DNA of 49,104 bases, from positions 1 through 49,104 of the forward strand of contig NXFV01001581.1 in NCBI GenBank assembly GCA_002803225.1, written 5' to 3'. This DNA comes from Gamarada debralockiae (taxonomy: Eukaryota > Ascomycota > Leotiomycetes > Helotiales > Hyphodiscaceae). Below are positions 48,202 through 49,104 of this stretch, piece after piece. How positions within the stretch are numbered: the stretch's first letter is position 1; every line of letters starts with the position of its first letter. The position numbers were made by a program, and so were the translations under genes. Below the pieces are notes generated by a model. The model saw only the letters and a list, made by a program, of their open reading frames with translations, made no database searches and had not been told where the DNA came from.

Positions 48202-48980
48202 ATGGAGAGTCTTACTCTTGAAGAAACGCCTCTTCCAGGGGGGCCAATGGGAGGTTCCCCAATGCCTCTTGGACCGGGCATTCCACCACCGCAGAACCAG
48301 CAATTACCTCCGCAGATGTTCACTACTGCTGCGCAACTGCTTGATTTGACAGATAGTAAGAGTCTCGATTTTCAGGGGCTTGCGATGCGTCGGAGAGCTA
48401 CATGGGAAGCATCGCAAAGCATTTTGAACGTGTCATTGACGGGGCCGTGGATGACAGAGATAGACAAGGCTGCTGCCAGCACAGAAGAACAAAGCTAATC
48501 TTCCCCTCTTTGTAGAAAAACTCATGGTCTCTCTCCGCGATGGAAGGAAACTCATCGGCGTCTTACGAAGTTGGGATCAGTTTGGTATTCCTCTCCCCCA
48601 CAACGGCGCAATGCCTTTTCCTCAAGCCATACTAAACCCTTCTTCCAGCAAACCTAGTCCTTCAATCCACAATCGAACGAGTCTTCATCCCGCCACCAAA
48701 TACATCATCCCCAACCTCCACTCCAACAAGACCCGGTCTTTACGCCGACATCCCACGAGGGATCTTCCTCGTCCGAGGCGAGAATGTACTGTTGTTGGGC
48801 GAAATCGACTTAGACAAAGACGACGAACCACCGCCTGGATATGAAAGAGCAGAGGTGGAGACCGTGCATAAGCTTGCGAAGGAGAAAAAGATTCGAGATG
48901 CGAAGAAGGATAAATCAAGGTTGAAGAAATTAGGGGAGCTGGGATTTGAGGGCGAGAATACGGGGGAGACCTTGCTGTGA
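48202..48980 (+). CDS. lsm1: Lsm1, Sm-like subunit of the cytoplasmic Lsm1-7 ring
   Basis: The Lsm1-7/Pat1 ring binds the 3' ends of deadenylated mRNA, promotes decapping and protects the end from trimming. Exons 48202-48355, 48516-48584 and 48649-48980 give 184 aa. The Sm fold has Sm1 as [31 protein letters not shown], created only by both splices, and Sm2 as IPRGIFLVRGENVLLLGEID. A proline-rich N-terminal tail (GGPMGGSPMPLGPGIPPP) and a charged C-terminal helix (KEKKIRDAKKDKSRLKK) are typical of Lsm1. Introns are 160 and 64 nt. The ATG at 48202 was chosen because it starts the conserved MESLTLEE region, although the frame is open further upstream. Confidence 0.93.
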
Positions 48981-49084
48981 GGGATGAATTTTGGTGGAGC
49001 TGCATTTGGACGGGTTGAAACTGAACGGGGCGGAAGGGAATGGATGCTGTCTATGAGAGAATATTGTGAAATCCGTATTCAGCT

Positions 49085-49104
49085 GGGGGGGGGGGGGGGG
49101 GGGG
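49085..49104. repeat. Terminal run of 20 G
   Basis: An uninterrupted homopolymer ends the window. It may be a contig-end artefact, such as two-colour sequencer G calls or a cloning tail, or a real poly-G tract. Confidence 0.8.

Overview
The window looks like nuclear DNA of a filamentous ascomycete (Pezizomycotina; a Leotiomycete is my best guess, from remembered protein similarity only). The genes are split by short introns, mostly 47-110 nt, with GTATGT/GTAAGT donors and CTAAC/CTGAC branch sites, and are spaced by 0.07-5 kb. They include families typical of this group: Dicer-like 2, a Stc1-domain protein, a DUF7514 protein, an Ime2 kinase and a Ypd1 phosphorelay protein. I rebuilt exon structures by hand from splice signals and frame. 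All seventeen intact gene models close in frame, though one hydrolase has an ambiguous intron. The right edge ends in a run of 20 G, which looks like a contig end.

Layout. 1-1.8 kb: nothing recognised. 1.8-3.7 kb (-): coiled-coil protein of unknown function. 4.2-5.2 kb (-): alpha/beta hydrolase with a doubtful reading frame. 5.9-7.7 kb (+): histone acetyltransferase HAT1 broken by several frameshifts and stops. 8.8-10.9 kb (+): secreted, membrane-anchored kelch protein. 11.3-12.2 kb (+): polysaccharide-deacetylase-like protein that has lost its metal ligands. 12.2-15.2 kb: gene-poor, with a cluster of stress-element-like CCCCT motifs. 15.2-15.8 kb (+): ypd1. 16.4-17.2 kb (-): 2H phosphoesterase. 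17.6-22.3 kb (+): dcl2. 23.9-26.3 kb (-): ime2. 26.3-31.3 kb: a 5-kb gap. 31.3-32.8 kb (+): Stc1-domain protein. 35.0-37.2 kb (+): DUF7514 protein. 38.9-39.8 kb (-): cytochrome c. 40.2-41.0 kb (+): mitochondrial-type protein. 41.1-42.3 kb (-): exosome subunit Rrp42. 42.8-43.9 kb (+): short-chain dehydrogenase. 44.1-45.9 kb (-): arginyltransferase Ate1. 46.8-47.4 kb (+): Nudix phosphohydrolase. 48.2-49.0 kb (+): Lsm1.

Shared themes. Several genes concern RNA: Dicer makes small RNAs, Stc1 in fission yeast joins RNAi to heterochromatin, Rrp42 belongs to the RNA exosome and Lsm1 to the decapping-associated Lsm1-7 ring. This is a grouping by function; nothing in the sequence shows co-regulation. 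The part from 4.2 to 12.2 kb differs: three of its four genes show decay (a possible one-base lesion in the hydrolase, clear destruction of HAT1, a catalytically dead deacetylase). From 39 kb on the window is dense with housekeeping genes. I found no mobile element, CRISPR array or RNA gene.
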